The notes beneath the pieces are model-generated. The model searched no databases and had not been told where the DNA came from. It saw only the letters and a list, made by a program, of their open reading frames with translations. 64,000 nucleotides of DNA from CAZSAT01 sp964604675 (lineage in GTDB: Bacteria; Myxococcota_A; UBA796; CAJQPC01), in the NCBI GenBank assembly GCA_964604675.1, contig CAZSAT010000025.1:3503-67502 (forward strand). Reading direction: 5' to 3'. Below are positions 43,482-53,722 of this stretch, one piece after another. The stretch's first letter is position 1. The number at the start of each line of letters is the position of its first letter. The position numbers were made by a program, and so were the translations under genes.

Positions 43482-44921
43482 ATGCTCTACGCGCTCACCC
43501 TGGGCCTGACCCTGCTGGCCTGCAAGGGCGGCGGCAGCGACACCGGCGGACTCGGTGGGGACACCCTCGTCAGCGACACGTCCGAGGTCGAGGCCACGAG
43601 CCCACGGGCGTGCACCGACGGGAAGTACCACCTCCACGTGGTCTGGCAGGACGAGCGAGACGGCCGCTCCAGCATCTTCTACAACCGCTCGGCAGACGCC
43701 GGGCTGAGCTGGATGACCGGCGACGTGCGCCTGGACGACGGGGAGGTCGGCAATGCGGTGAATCCGGTCATCGCCTGCGACGGCGAGACCGTGCACGTGG
43801 TCTGGGAAGACAGCCGCGACGGCGAGCTCGAGAACGGCAACATCTACTACACCCGCACGGTGGACAGCGGCAGCACCTGGGCCGAGAACGTCGCGCTGGA
43901 CGCCGATCCGGACGGCGAGGCGATGAGCCTGAGCCCCGCGGTCGCCGCGGCCTCCGGGGCGGTGTACGTGTCCTGGTTCGACGCCCGCAACGGCGCCTAC
44001 GATGTGTACGTCAACGGCTCGACCGACGCCGGCGTGACCTGGATGGCCGACGGAACGCGGGTCGACACCGACGAAGCCGGCGACGCGTGGTCCGGCTCGG
44101 CGGTGATCGCCGCGGACGGAAGCGGCACGGTCATCGTGGCGTGGGAAGACCTGCGCGACGACTTCTCGAAGATCTACGTGAACCGCTCCACCGACCATGG
44201 CGAGAGCTTTGCGCCTTCGGACACCCGGCTCTCGGGCGACGGCGGGGTCGACAGCTTCGCGCCGCGCTTGTTGCTCACCGAGGGGCACGCCTACGTGGCG
44301 TGGCACGACCAGGTCGAGACCGACGCCCGTGACGTCTACCTCTCCCACTCCTCGAACAGCGGGGAGAGCTGGCCCACCGAAGCCACCCGGATGGAGTCGA
44401 ACCAACCCGGGTTCTACGACGCCTACTACCCCTCGATCGCGGCCAACGGCCCTCGGCTGCACGCGGCCTGGCAGGACAACCGCTCCAACGGCTACGACAT
44501 CTACTACCGGCGTTCCGAAGACGGCGGCGTGACCTGGCAGGAGGAAGAGGTCCGCCTCGACATGGACAGCCCGGGAGAGGCCCAGTCGGTGGACGTCTCC
44601 CTCGACGTCTACGCGGACGACATGGTCGTTGCGGTGTGGCGCGATCTGCGCAACGACGACGAAGGCGTTGGCTTCAACGACCTGTTCTACAACTTCTCCG
44701 AAGATGGGGGAGACACGTGGAACGACGCCGATCTTCGGATCAACGGAAACGAGCCGGGGTCCAGCTACGCGATCGACCCCTGGTTCTGGCGCAACAACAC
44801 CGACCTGTTGTTCGTCTGGGCGGATGGTCGCTTTGGCTCGAGCGACATCTTCTTCACCTCGCTGAAGCTGGGCGAAGAAAGCACCTGGGAGCCTCCCGAA
44901 GAGAGCTCCGAGGAAGGTTGA
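43482..44921 (+). CDS. Lipoprotein with Asp-box (BNR/sialidase-like) propeller repeats
   Basis: A 479-residue predicted lipoprotein; signal MLYALTLGLTLLAC, with GGAGG five bases before the ATG at 43482. Seven Asp-box-like motifs (S-x-D-x-G-x-x-W type: SADAGLSW, TVDSGSTW, STDAGVTW, STDHGESF, SSNSGESW, SEDGGVTW, SEDGGDTW) occur about 55-60 residues apart. Between them recur V-W-x-D-x-R and Y-x-x-R strands. This predicts a six- or seven-bladed propeller on the cell surface. Sialidase catalytic residues are not evident, so binding rather than cleavage may be its role. Confidence 0.8.
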   Translation: MLYALTLGLTLLACKGGGSDTGGLGGDTLVSDTSEVEATSPRACTDGKYHLHVVWQDERDGRSSIFYNRSADAGLSWMTGDVRLDDGEVGNAVNPVIACDGETVHVVWEDSRDGELENGNIYYTRTVDSGSTWAENVALDADPDGEAMSLSPAVAAASGAVYVSWFDARNGAYDVYVNGSTDAGVTWMADGTRVDTDEAGDAWSGSAVIAADGSGTVIVAWEDLRDDFSKIYVNRSTDHGESFAPSDTRLSGDGGVDSFAPRLLLTEGHAYVAWHDQVETDARDVYLSHSSNSGESWPTEATRMESNQPGFYDAYYPSIAANGPRLHAAWQDNRSNGYDIYYRRSEDGGVTWQEEEVRLDMDSPGEAQSVDVSLDVYADDMVVAVWRDLRNDDEGVGFNDLFYNFSEDGGDTWNDADLRINGNEPGSSYAIDPWFWRNNTDLLFVWADGRFGSSDIFFTSLKLGEESTWEPPEESSEEG

Positions 44922-44946
44922 CGCGGGCCCGCCGACCCACTAAATG
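44918..44946 (+). promoter_or_regulatory. Candidate promoter of rplM-rpsI
   Basis: TTGACG and TAAATG are 17 bases apart, directly after the stop of the Asp-box lipoprotein gene and about 60 bases before the rplM start. This leaves a short leader. Confidence 0.45.
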
Positions 44947-45006
44947 CGGCTGTCCTTCGCGCACGGGCCCGTTCCATCGCGCGCCGAAATGCTCAACGAG
45001 ACCCTC

Positions 45007-45450
45007 ATGACCACCTACAAGACCGCCTCCGCGAAGCCGGCCGAAGTCGTTCGCCAGTGGCTGGTGATCGACGCCGAGGATCAGGTCCTCGGCCGCGTCG
45101 CCACCCGCATCGCGACCGTGCTCCGCGGCAAGCACAAGCCCTCGTTCACGCCGCACGTCGACACCGGCGATTTCGTGATCGTGATCAACGCCGGCAAGGT
45201 GAAGCTCACGGGCCAGAAGCTCGATCAGAAGCTCTACCACCGCTACTCGGGCCACCTCGGCGGCCTCAAGTCCGTGCCGGCCGGCGAAGTCCTCGCGGAC
45301 GATCCCGAGCGGATGTTCCAGCAGGCGGTCAAGGGCATGCTTCCCAAGAACAGGCTCGGTCGCCAACAGCTCTCGAAGCTGAAGGTCTACGCCGGTACCG
45401 AGCATCCGCACCAGGCCCAGCAGCCGCAGCCCTTTCCGGAGTACGTCTGA
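45007..45450 (+). CDS. rplM: 50S ribosomal protein L13
   Basis: L13, 147 residues, with QWLVIDAEDQVLGRVATRIA, then GKHKPSFTPHVDTGDFVIV, and MLPKNRLGRQQLSKLKVY. The ATG at 45007 matches the usual N-terminus (M-x-T-Y ... KPAEV) and has ACGAG upstream; an in-frame ATG at 44989 would add six residues. The stop overlaps rpsI (TGATG). Confidence 0.97.
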   Translation: MTTYKTASAKPAEVVRQWLVIDAEDQVLGRVATRIATVLRGKHKPSFTPHVDTGDFVIVINAGKVKLTGQKLDQKLYHRYSGHLGGLKSVPAGEVLADDPERMFQQAVKGMLPKNRLGRQQLSKLKVYAGTEHPHQAQQPQPFPEYV

Positions 45451-45845
45451 TGTCCAACGAGACCCAGTGGTACGCCACCGGTCGCCGTAAGGAGGCCGCT
45501 GCCCGCGTGTTCCTCCGTCCCGGGACCGGCGAGATCACCGTCAACAGCCGCTCGCTCGAGTCGTACTTCCCCCGGAAGACCTCGCGCCTCATCGTGATGC
45601 AGCCCCTCGCGCTCACCGAGAACGTCGGCCAGGTCGACATCTTCGTGACCGTGAAGGGCGGCGGACCGACCGGACAGGCTGGCGCCGTACGTCTGGGCAT
45701 CGCTCGGGCGCTCGCCGCTCGGAACCTCGCGGATCGTCCGGTGCTCAAGAAGAGCGGCCTGCTCACGCGCGACGCCCGTAAGGTCGAGCGCAAGAAGTAC
45801 GGTCAGCCGGGTGCTCGCAAGCGCTTCCAGTTCAGCAAGCGCTAA
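45450..45845 (+). CDS. rpsI: 30S ribosomal protein S9
   Basis: S9, 131 residues, with YATGRRKEAAARVFLRPGTG, the GGGPTGQAGAVRLGIARAL region and the conserved basic C-terminus YGQPGARKRFQFSKR. The final Lys-Arg reaches the P-site tRNA in the ribosome. It is coupled to rplM and followed by a strong terminator. Confidence 0.97.
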   Translation: MSNETQWYATGRRKEAAARVFLRPGTGEITVNSRSLESYFPRKTSRLIVMQPLALTENVGQVDIFVTVKGGGPTGQAGAVRLGIARALAARNLADRPVLKKSGLLTRDARKVERKKYGQPGARKRFQFSKR

Positions 45846-45870
45846 GTCGCACGAAACGCAGAATTTTCAG

Positions 45871-45909
45871 AAGAAGCCGACCGTCAAAGGTCGGCTTCTT
45901 TTGTTTTTT
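45871..45909 (+). terminator. Rho-independent terminator after rplM-rpsI
   Basis: A perfect 12-base-pair stem (AAGAAGCCGACC with GGTCGGCTTCTT, loop GTCAAA at 45883-45888) is followed by TTGTTTTTT. It lies 25 bases after the rpsI stop. This is the clearest terminator in the window. Confidence 0.95.
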
Positions 45910-45923
45910 CGGGTGCATAAACG

Positions 45924-45933
45924 NNNNNNNNNN
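45924..45933. other. Assembly gap (ten Ns)
   Basis: Ten N bases lie between the rpsI terminator and kdsB. The true distance and any sequence here, including the kdsB promoter, are unknown. Linkage across the gap depends on the scaffolding. Confidence 0.99.
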
Positions 45934-45944
45934 AGGCACGCCTC

Positions 45945-46670
45945 GTGCGGGTCATCGGCGTCATCCCAGCTCGCTGGGACAGCCGCCGCTTGCCCGCCAA
46001 GGCCCTCGCCGACATCGGCGGTCTTCCCATGGTGGCCTGGGTCCACCGCCGGGCGGCCGCCGCGACTTCTCTGAACGAGGTGATCGTCGCGACCGACGAC
46101 GCTCGCATCGTCGACGCGGTCGAGGCGAGCGGTGGCCGCGCTGTGTGGACGCGTGCTGACCACGTCTCCGGCACCGACCGGGTGTGGGAGGCGGTGTCCG
46201 AGCTCGAAGCCGACGTGATCGTGAACGTGCAGGGCGACGAGCCACTGCTGGACCCGCGCGTGATCGACGCCGTCGTCGCGCCCCTGGTGCGGGATGCAGG
46301 TCTGGATGTGGTCACCGCTGCGGCGCCGCTGGTGGGCGACCCCGACGTCGCCAGCGTGGTGAAGGTGGTCTGCGATCACCAGGGCGACGCGCTGTACTTC
46401 TCGCGCGCCCGCGTCCCCCACGCTGGGCCCTGGCTCCACCACCTCGGCCTGTACGCCTTCCGACGCGCCGCCCTGCGTTCCTTCGTGTCCCGCGCTCCTG
46501 GTCCGTTGGAGGAGAGCGAGCGCCTGGAGCAGCTGCGGCTGTTGGAGCACGGCGAGCGTGTTCGCGTGGTGAGGGTCGCCGCCGCGGGGCCGAGTGTGGA
46601 CACGCCAGCCGATCTGGAGGCTGTCCGGGCGATAGTGGATCGCGACGGCCTCGTCCCCGAGTTCTTCTGA
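45945..46670 (+). CDS. kdsB: 3-deoxy-manno-octulosonate cytidylyltransferase
   Basis: KdsB, 241 residues, activates Kdo as CMP-Kdo for the LPS inner core. Motifs are VIGVIPARWDSRRLPAKAL, VSGTDRVWEAV and VNVQGDEPLLDP. The GTG at 45945 gives a normal N-terminus, but the gap lies only 11 bases upstream, so the start region is not fully secure. pyrG follows after 12 bases. Confidence 0.95.
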   Translation: MRVIGVIPARWDSRRLPAKALADIGGLPMVAWVHRRAAAATSLNEVIVATDDARIVDAVEASGGRAVWTRADHVSGTDRVWEAVSELEADVIVNVQGDEPLLDPRVIDAVVAPLVRDAGLDVVTAAAPLVGDPDVASVVKVVCDHQGDALYFSRARVPHAGPWLHHLGLYAFRRAALRSFVSRAPGPLEESERLEQLRLLEHGERVRVVRVAAAGPSVDTPADLEAVRAIVDRDGLVPEFF

Positions 46671-46682
46671 AGAGGTGATCCT

Positions 46683-48346
<1,664 letters not shown>

Positions 48347-48350
<4 letters not shown>

Positions 48351-48802
48351 CCGCGGCCTTGGCCATGCTGGCGCTCGCGGCGGACCCGGTCACCCTGACG
48401 GGTGTCGAGGCGGAGCTCCGGGAAGAGGCTGAGATCCTCCAGGTGGAGGCTCCGGAGGCCACCTGGGACCTCGCGGAGGGCACCGTGGTGTTCTCGGGCG
48501 GCGTGCTGGCGAACCGCGGCACCCTGGTGTTGCGCTGCGAGCAGCTGTCGGTGCGCCTCGACGCATCGGGCGGCTTCCAGCGGGCCACCTGCGATGGGCC
48601 AGTGGAGGCATCACGCGGCAGCTGGTGGGCTACCGGCGGGCGAGCCGAGCTCGAGGTCGGCCGGGGCGAGCTCGTGCTGGAGGACGGGCCGAGGCTGGGC
48701 AACGGTCAGCACGAGATGGTGGGGGAGCGCATCCTGTTCGCGCTCGACGAGGACCGCGTCGACTGCAGCGCCTGCCGGCTCGCGGTGGACCTCAGCCCGT
48801 GA
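48347..48802 (+). CDS. LptA-like (OstA) periplasmic LPS transport protein
   Basis: A 151-residue secreted protein of the LptA/OstA-like pattern. It has repeated beta-strands (VVFSGGVLANRGTLVLRCEQ; WWATGGRAELEVGRGELVLE), the G-P ... G-x-x-x-x-x-G-x-x-I-x-F pattern and a Cys pair near the end (VDCSACRL). The signal peptide is short (MTAALAMLALA/ADP). The start is uncertain: a CTG at 48347 overlaps the pyrG stop as CTGA and gives this signal, while TTG 48359 or ATG 48365 would shorten it to almost nothing. It directly precedes lptB, as in many proteobacteria. Confidence 0.7.
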
Positions 48803-49512
48803 AGCCGGTGCTCAGCGCGCGTGGCCTGAGCGTCCGTCTGGGGGGACAGCGTCGCGTCGACCAGCTCGACCTCGACGTGGGGGCTGGAACGGTGGTGGGG
48901 CTGCTCGGCCCGAACGGAGCGGGCAAGACCACCACCTTCAAGCTCATCACGGGGCTGTTGCGGGCGGATGAAGGCGACGTACGGCTCGATGGCGAGCCGC
49001 TGCACGGGCCCTTGTCAGCGCGTGTCCGGCGCGGGCTGGGCTACCTGCCGCAGCGCCGCACCGTGCTCCGCGGGCTCACGGCACGTCAGCACCTGTTGCT
49101 GCCCCTGCAGGCTCGAGGCGCCAGCGGCGATCTCGCCGACAGCTTGCTCGCGGACGCGGGCCTCACCGAGCTCGCTGACCGGCCCGCCGATCGGCTGTCG
49201 GGTGGCGAGCGCCGCCGCCTCGAGCTCGCGCGGTGCCTGGCGACCGCGCCCCGGGCCCTGCTCCTGGACGAGCCGTTCGCGGGCGTGGATCCGGTGGCGG
49301 TGGAAGGGCTCACGGCGCGCATCGCGGCGCTCGCGGCCTCCGGACTGGCCATCCTGCTCACCGACCACGCCGTGCGAGCGGCCCTCGCAAGCTGTGACAG
49401 CGTGGTGCTGCTCGATCGCGGTCGGTGCGTCGTGCGGGGAACCCCGGCCGCCATCGCTGCGGATCCCGTCGCAAGGGAGCGCTGGTTGGGCGCCGAGTTC
49501 GAGGTCGGCTGA
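48799..49512 (+). CDS. lptB: LPS export ABC transporter ATP-binding protein
   Basis: LptB, 237 residues, the ATPase that powers LPS extraction from the inner membrane. Walker A is in LLGPNGAGKTTTFKLITGLL. The signature loop is RLSGGERRRLELARCL, Walker B is ALLLDEPFAGVDPVAVEG, and the H-loop is ILLTDHAVRAAL. The LptB-typical GYLPQ region is present. The GTG start overlaps the stop of the LptA-like gene (GTGA). rpoN follows, the classical order. Confidence 0.95.
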   Translation: MKPVLSARGLSVRLGGQRRVDQLDLDVGAGTVVGLLGPNGAGKTTTFKLITGLLRADEGDVRLDGEPLHGPLSARVRRGLGYLPQRRTVLRGLTARQHLLLPLQARGASGDLADSLLADAGLTELADRPADRLSGGERRRLELARCLATAPRALLLDEPFAGVDPVAVEGLTARIAALAASGLAILLTDHAVRAALASCDSVVLLDRGRCVVRGTPAAIAADPVARERWLGAEFEVG

Positions 49513-49585
49513 CGGGCGCGACCCTGGCGGTCTGCGTGCCCGACTGGATCAGGGGCAACTTCCGTGCCAAGCTTCGTGCGTGGCG

Positions 49586-51037
49586 ATGGAAATGAACATC
49601 CGTCAGGGCCTCTCGCAGCGGCAGGAGCTGCGGCAGGTGATGACCCCGCAGCTGCAGCAGGCGATCAAGCTGCTCCAGTACAACCAGCTCGACCTGATCG
49701 ATCACATCCAGAACGAGCTCGTCGAGAACCCTGCCCTCGAAGAGATCGCGGAGGCGCGGGTCGAGGCGGACAAGGGGCGGCGTGAGCGCGAGCTCGAGCA
49801 GCAGGGACGCGACACCAACAACGACCTCAGCGAGCAGCAGAACGGCTCGGCGGAGAACGAGACCGACTGGCAGAAGATCCTGGACGGCTACTCCAGCCAG
49901 GCGTTCAGCCGTGGCGCCCGCGGCTCCATCTACGACGACCTGCCGCCCATCGAGAACACGCTGTCGACCAGCCAGTCCCTGGGCGAGCACCTCGAGTGGC
50001 AGCTGCAGATGCAGAGCTGCACCGACGCAGAGCGCCGCTGCGCGGCCGTGATGCTCCGCAACCTGGACGAGCGGGGCTACCTGGCGCTCGAGCTCGACAA
50101 GGTCGCTGCAGCCGCCGATGCCGAGCTCGACGACGCTGAAGGCGCGCAGATGATCATCCAGCAGCTGGACCCGATCGGTTGCGCCAGCCGGGGCCTCGCC
50201 GAGGTGCTGGTCGTCCAGGCGAAGCACGTCTTCGCGCAGGACCCGTTCATCGTGCAGATCATCACCGATCACCTGCAGGACTTCGAGTGCCGGAACTACC
50301 AGGGTGTCGCGCGCGCCATGGAGCTCGAGCTCGAGGACGTGATCGAGTACCACAAGATGCTGCAGCAGCTGGAGCCCTGGCCGGGCCGCGGCTACGCCGA
50401 CGCCGATCCGCAGTACATCACCCCCGACGTCTACCTCTTCAAGGTGGGCGACGAGTGGCAGATCGTGCTCAACGAGGACGGCATGCCGAAGCTGCGCATC
50501 TCCGGGTACTACCGGAAGGTGCTCGCGGGCGCTGGGACCAAGGAGGACCGGCAGTACGTCAAGGACAAGCTCGACAGCGCCGACTTCCTGATCAAGTCCA
50601 TCCACAAGCGGCAGGTCACGATCCGCAAGGTGATGTCCTGCATCCTGCGACGCCAACGCGACTTCTTCGAGAAGGGCGTGGACCACCTCCGTCCGATGAT
50701 CCTGCGCGATGTCGCCGACGAGATCGAGGTGCACGAGTCCACCGTCAGTCGCGTCACGACCAACAAGTACGTCCAGTGTCCGCAAGGAATCCTGGAGCTG
50801 AAGTACTTCTTCAACGCTGGGCTGCAGACCGCCACGGGCGACGACATGGCCGCCGTGGCGGTGAAGGCGCGCATCAAGGCGCTCATCGAGGCCGAGAATC
50901 CCAAGAAGCCGCTGAGCGACCAGGCGCTGGCCCTGGAGCTCAAGAAGGGCGGCATCCGTTGTGCTCGCCGAACCGTGGCGAAGTACCGCGAGGCGATGGG
51001 CATCCTGTCGAGCAGCAAGCGGAAACGCCTCTTCTGA
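49586..51037 (+). CDS. rpoN: RNA polymerase sigma-54 factor
   Basis: RpoN, 483 residues, with the glutamine-rich region I (GLSQRQELRQVMTPQLQQAI), the core-binding domain and the DNA-binding end. The helix-turn-helix lies around VHESTVSRVTTNKYVQCPQG, and the RpoN box reads ARRTVAKYRE. The N-terminal activator-interacting part is complete. The start at 49586 (MEMNIRQGL) is the best of several; no strong Shine-Dalgarno is visible. Its presence means sigma-54 promoters should exist elsewhere in this genome. Confidence 0.96.
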   Translation: MEMNIRQGLSQRQELRQVMTPQLQQAIKLLQYNQLDLIDHIQNELVENPALEEIAEARVEADKGRRERELEQQGRDTNNDLSEQQNGSAENETDWQKILDGYSSQAFSRGARGSIYDDLPPIENTLSTSQSLGEHLEWQLQMQSCTDAERRCAAVMLRNLDERGYLALELDKVAAAADAELDDAEGAQMIIQQLDPIGCASRGLAEVLVVQAKHVFAQDPFIVQIITDHLQDFECRNYQGVARAMELELEDVIEYHKMLQQLEPWPGRGYADADPQYITPDVYLFKVGDEWQIVLNEDGMPKLRISGYYRKVLAGAGTKEDRQYVKDKLDSADFLIKSIHKRQVTIRKVMSCILRRQRDFFEKGVDHLRPMILRDVADEIEVHESTVSRVTTNKYVQCPQGILELKYFFNAGLQTATGDDMAAVAVKARIKALIEAENPKKPLSDQALALELKKGGIRCARRTVAKYREAMGILSSSKRKRLF

Positions 51038-51038
51038 C

Positions 51039-51066
51039 TTGACGGTGGGCGCAGGCCGAGTATGGT
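51039..51066 (+). promoter_or_regulatory. Candidate promoter of metK
   Basis: TTGACG and TATGGT are 16 bases apart, directly after the rpoN stop and about 67 bases before the metK ATG. The leader is short, and I see no S-adenosylmethionine riboswitch in it. Confidence 0.5.
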
Positions 51067-51132
51067 GCCACGACTTTTCAATCGGGCCCCATCAGCGCGT
51101 GGTCCGGCCGTCCTTCAAGGAGTGTTTCGTCC

Positions 51133-52299
51133 ATGGCCCTGCAGAACTACCTGTTCACCTCCGAGAGCGTCTCCGAGGGGCACCCGGACAAGATGTGCGA
51201 CCAGATCTCGGACGCCATCCTCGACGCCTACCTCGCCCAGGACCCCCGCAGCCGGGTGGCTTGCGAGACCCTGGTCAAGACCGGCATCGCCATGGTCGCC
51301 GGTGAGGTGACCTCCCGCGGCCAGATCGACGCCGCGAGCATCATCCGTGGCGTCATCAACGACATCGGCTTCGACCACAGCGACAAGGGCTTCGACGGCA
51401 ACACCTGCTCGGTGGTCGTGGCGCTCGAGCAGCAGAGCCCCGACATCAGCCAGGGCGTGACCGCCGGCGAGGGCCTCTTCGCGGAGCAGGGCGCTGGCGA
51501 CCAGGGGATGATGTTCGGCTACGCGTGCGACGAGACCGACGTCCTCATGCCGTTCACGATCCACAACAGCCACCTGCTGCTGGCCAAGCTCGCCCACCTC
51601 CGCAAGAACGACCCGAACTACGCCTGGCTCCGCCCGGACAGCAAGTCGCAGGTCACGGTGGAGTACAAGGACGGCAAGATCGAGCGCGTGCACACGGTGG
51701 TCATCTCCACCCAGCACGCCGAGGACATCACCCACGCCGAGATCACCGAGGCCGTCATCGACGGGTGTGTGAAGAAGGTGCTCCCGGCGAACCTGCTGGA
51801 CGAGAACACCCGGTACTTCATCAACCCGACCGGTCGCTTCGTCGTCGGTGGTCCGATGGGTGACTGTGGTCTCACCGGCCGCAAGATCATCGTCGACACC
51901 TACGGTGGTTGGGGCGCCCACGGTGGTGGCGCCTTCTCCGGGAAGGATCCCTCCAAGGTGGACCGCTCCGCTGCCTACCTCGGTCGCTACGCCGCCAAGA
52001 ACATCGTCGCCTCGGGCGCTGCGAGCCGCTGCCTCGTGCAGCTTGCGTACGCCATCGGCGTGGCCGAGCCCGTCAGCGTGATGGTCGAGAGCTACGGCAC
52101 GGGCCAGGTGAGCGACGAGAAGCTCGCCGAGTGCGTTCGCGAGATCTTCCCCACGAAGCCGGCTGCGCTCATCGAGCACCTCGGCCTCCTCGCTCCGATC
52201 TACCGGCCCACCGCCGCGTACGGCCACTTCGGTCGCCCGGAGTTCAGCTGGGAGAACACCGACCTCGCCGGTCGCGTGGCCGAGTTCTGCGGCGTCTGA
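51133..52299 (+). CDS. metK: S-adenosylmethionine synthase
   Basis: MetK, 388 residues, makes SAM from methionine and ATP. Conserved regions are FTSESVSEGHPDKMCDQISD, GAGDQGMMFGYACDET, the P-loop-like GGAFSGKDPSKVDRSAAY and TYGGWGAHGGGAFSG. Length is normal. The gene stands alone between a candidate promoter and a hairpin terminator. AAGGAG about nine bases upstream supports the ATG. Confidence 0.97.
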   Translation: MALQNYLFTSESVSEGHPDKMCDQISDAILDAYLAQDPRSRVACETLVKTGIAMVAGEVTSRGQIDAASIIRGVINDIGFDHSDKGFDGNTCSVVVALEQQSPDISQGVTAGEGLFAEQGAGDQGMMFGYACDETDVLMPFTIHNSHLLLAKLAHLRKNDPNYAWLRPDSKSQVTVEYKDGKIERVHTVVISTQHAEDITHAEITEAVIDGCVKKVLPANLLDENTRYFINPTGRFVVGGPMGDCGLTGRKIIVDTYGGWGAHGGGAFSGKDPSKVDRSAAYLGRYAAKNIVASGAASRCLVQLAYAIGVAEPVSVMVESYGTGQVSDEKLAECVREIFPTKPAALIEHLGLLAPIYRPTAAYGHFGRPEFSWENTDLAGRVAEFCGV

Positions 52300-52347
52300 G
52301 CCGAACGGCTCGATGCTGACAAGCGGGCGGACCTTCGGGTCCGCCCG
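52298..52347 (+). terminator. Hairpins after metK, probable terminator
   Basis: Two stems follow metK: GAGCC/GGCTC at 52298-52311, and a perfect ten-pair stem CGGGCGGACC/GGTCCGCCCG at 52324-52347 around a TTCG loop. There is no long T run, as is common in GC-rich genomes. It separates metK from the convergent PP2C fusion gene. Confidence 0.65.
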
Positions 52348-52417
52348 TCGTGCTCGGATCACGAGGTGCTCGGATCACGAGCTTCGACGCGGTGCGTACG
52401 CCCCGCGGCGCAGCGCC

Positions 52418-53566
52418 TCAGGGCAGCGCGCGTGAGAGCTCGGAGTAGAGACCGTGCAGCACGCGGACGGCCACGGCCGGGCGGCGAAGCTGCAGCCGCT
52501 TGAAGTTCTCGGGGGTCAGGACCGCCACCCGCGCGGGCTCGATGACCTGGACCTCGGGCACGCTGCGCTCGTCGTCCGCCAGGGAGCGAAGGCCGAAGAT
52601 GGCTCCAGGGCCGACGGCTTCGCCGTCTCGGATGGCGGCACCCGCCAGCATCACGTGCACGCCGACCGTGGCGTCGATCACCGAGCCGGCATCCAGGTCC
52701 AGGTAGTCGAGGTACAGGCTGAGCGTGCGGTGGTCCCGGTCGCCGAGGTCGTGCAGGCAGCGCGACTGCTCGAGGGTCTCACGGACCAGCTCCACGTCGT
52801 CGGCCGTCTCGCCGTCCAGCACGCGGGCGAGCACCACGGTGATGTTGTCCGGACCGCCGCCCTCGTTGGCGGCCTCGATCAGGGCGTCGGTCGCGTCGTC
52901 GAGGCTGGTTCCCTTGCGCTCGAGGATGCTGGCGATGCGCGCCTCCGACACCGGTCCCGTGAGGCCGTCGCTGCAGACCAGCACGATGTCGCCCGCCGCC
53001 ACGGGCAACGAGAACAGGTCGGGGTCGACCTCGCCTTGCGTGCCCAGCGCCTGGTAGAGCATGTGCTGGTAGGGGCTTGCGTCGTGCTCGGCCTGGCTGA
53101 TGACGCCGGCACGGAGCTGGGCGGCCGCCACCGTGTGGTCCTCGGTCAGGGGACGCAGCGTGCCGGCCCGGTAGAGGTAGGCGCGTGAGTCGCCGGTGTT
53201 GCACACCATCAGGTGGCCGCCGCTCACCGTGGCGATCACCAGGGTGGTCCCGGACACGCCTGGACCGAGGGCCTGCTGGATGCGCTGGCTGCCGAGGTTC
53301 GAGAGGAACTCGAGCACCTGGGCGAGCTGGATGCGCGTGGCGGACGAGGGGTCTTCGTCGACAGCGCTGACCACCTGTTCCAGGCTGGACATCGCGGCCT
53401 TGACCGTGCTCACCGCCGTCGACGACGCGATCTCGCCGTGAGCGAGCCCACCCATGCCGTCCGCCACCGCGAGCACGCCGATCTCGGGCAGCACGAGGTG
53501 GGCGTCCTCATTGTGGTCGCGCATCTGACCGACGTCGGTTCGCGCCGCGATCTGCTGCAACCTCAT
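52418..53566 (-). CDS. PP2C phosphatase fused to a cyclic-nucleotide-binding-like domain
   Basis: A 382-residue protein. Residues about 1-250 are a PP2C phosphatase with metal motifs MRDHNEDAHL, ADGMGGLAHGE, NTGDSRAYLY, VCSDGLTGPV and GGPDNITVVLA. After a linker, residues about 285-382 follow the cNMP-binding pattern: LDAGSVIDATVGVHVMLAG, then VGPGAIFGLRSLADDE, then PARVAVLTPENFKRL and a final helix. This suggests a phosphatase regulated by a cyclic nucleotide or other ligand. The ATG at 53566 follows GGAGG. It is divergent from gltA. Confidence 0.85.
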   Translation of the reverse strand: MRLQQIAARTDVGQMRDHNEDAHLVLPEIGVLAVADGMGGLAHGEIASSTAVSTVKAAMSSLEQVVSAVDEDPSSATRIQLAQVLEFLSNLGSQRIQQALGPGVSGTTLVIATVSGGHLMVCNTGDSRAYLYRAGTLRPLTEDHTVAAAQLRAGVISQAEHDASPYQHMLYQALGTQGEVDPDLFSLPVAAGDIVLVCSDGLTGPVSEARIASILERKGTSLDDATDALIEAANEGGGPDNITVVLARVLDGETADDVELVRETLEQSRCLHDLGDRDHRTLSLYLDYLDLDAGSVIDATVGVHVMLAGAAIRDGEAVGPGAIFGLRSLADDERSVPEVQVIEPARVAVLTPENFKRLQLRRPAVAVRVLHGLYSELSRALP

Positions 53567-53661
53567 GCACCCTCCAGGGGGACCGCCGCTGCTAACCCGT
53601 CCCCTCTCTACACGCCCGTCTCGCCCCCCTCCGGGAGCCGCTCGGGGCGCCGCCGCGGCGC

Positions 53662-53690
53662 TTGACATCCGGGGGGCCAGACCATAGCTG
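53662..53690 (+). promoter_or_regulatory. Candidate promoter of gltA
   Basis: TTGACA and TAGCTG are 17 bases apart, about 33 bases before the citrate synthase ATG. The -35 element is a perfect match to the general consensus. Confidence 0.6.
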
Positions 53691-53722
53691 GAGGGCCTCG
53701 GAATCCCTGCAAGGACGACCCC

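Noticed and set aside
51055..51085. Sigma-54 promoter before metK
   Set aside because: TGG is present near 51063, but the GC dinucleotide at the required -12 spacing is not.
51038..51132. SAM riboswitch before metK
   Set aside because: The leader is under 70 bases and shows none of the pairing elements I know for SAM riboswitches.
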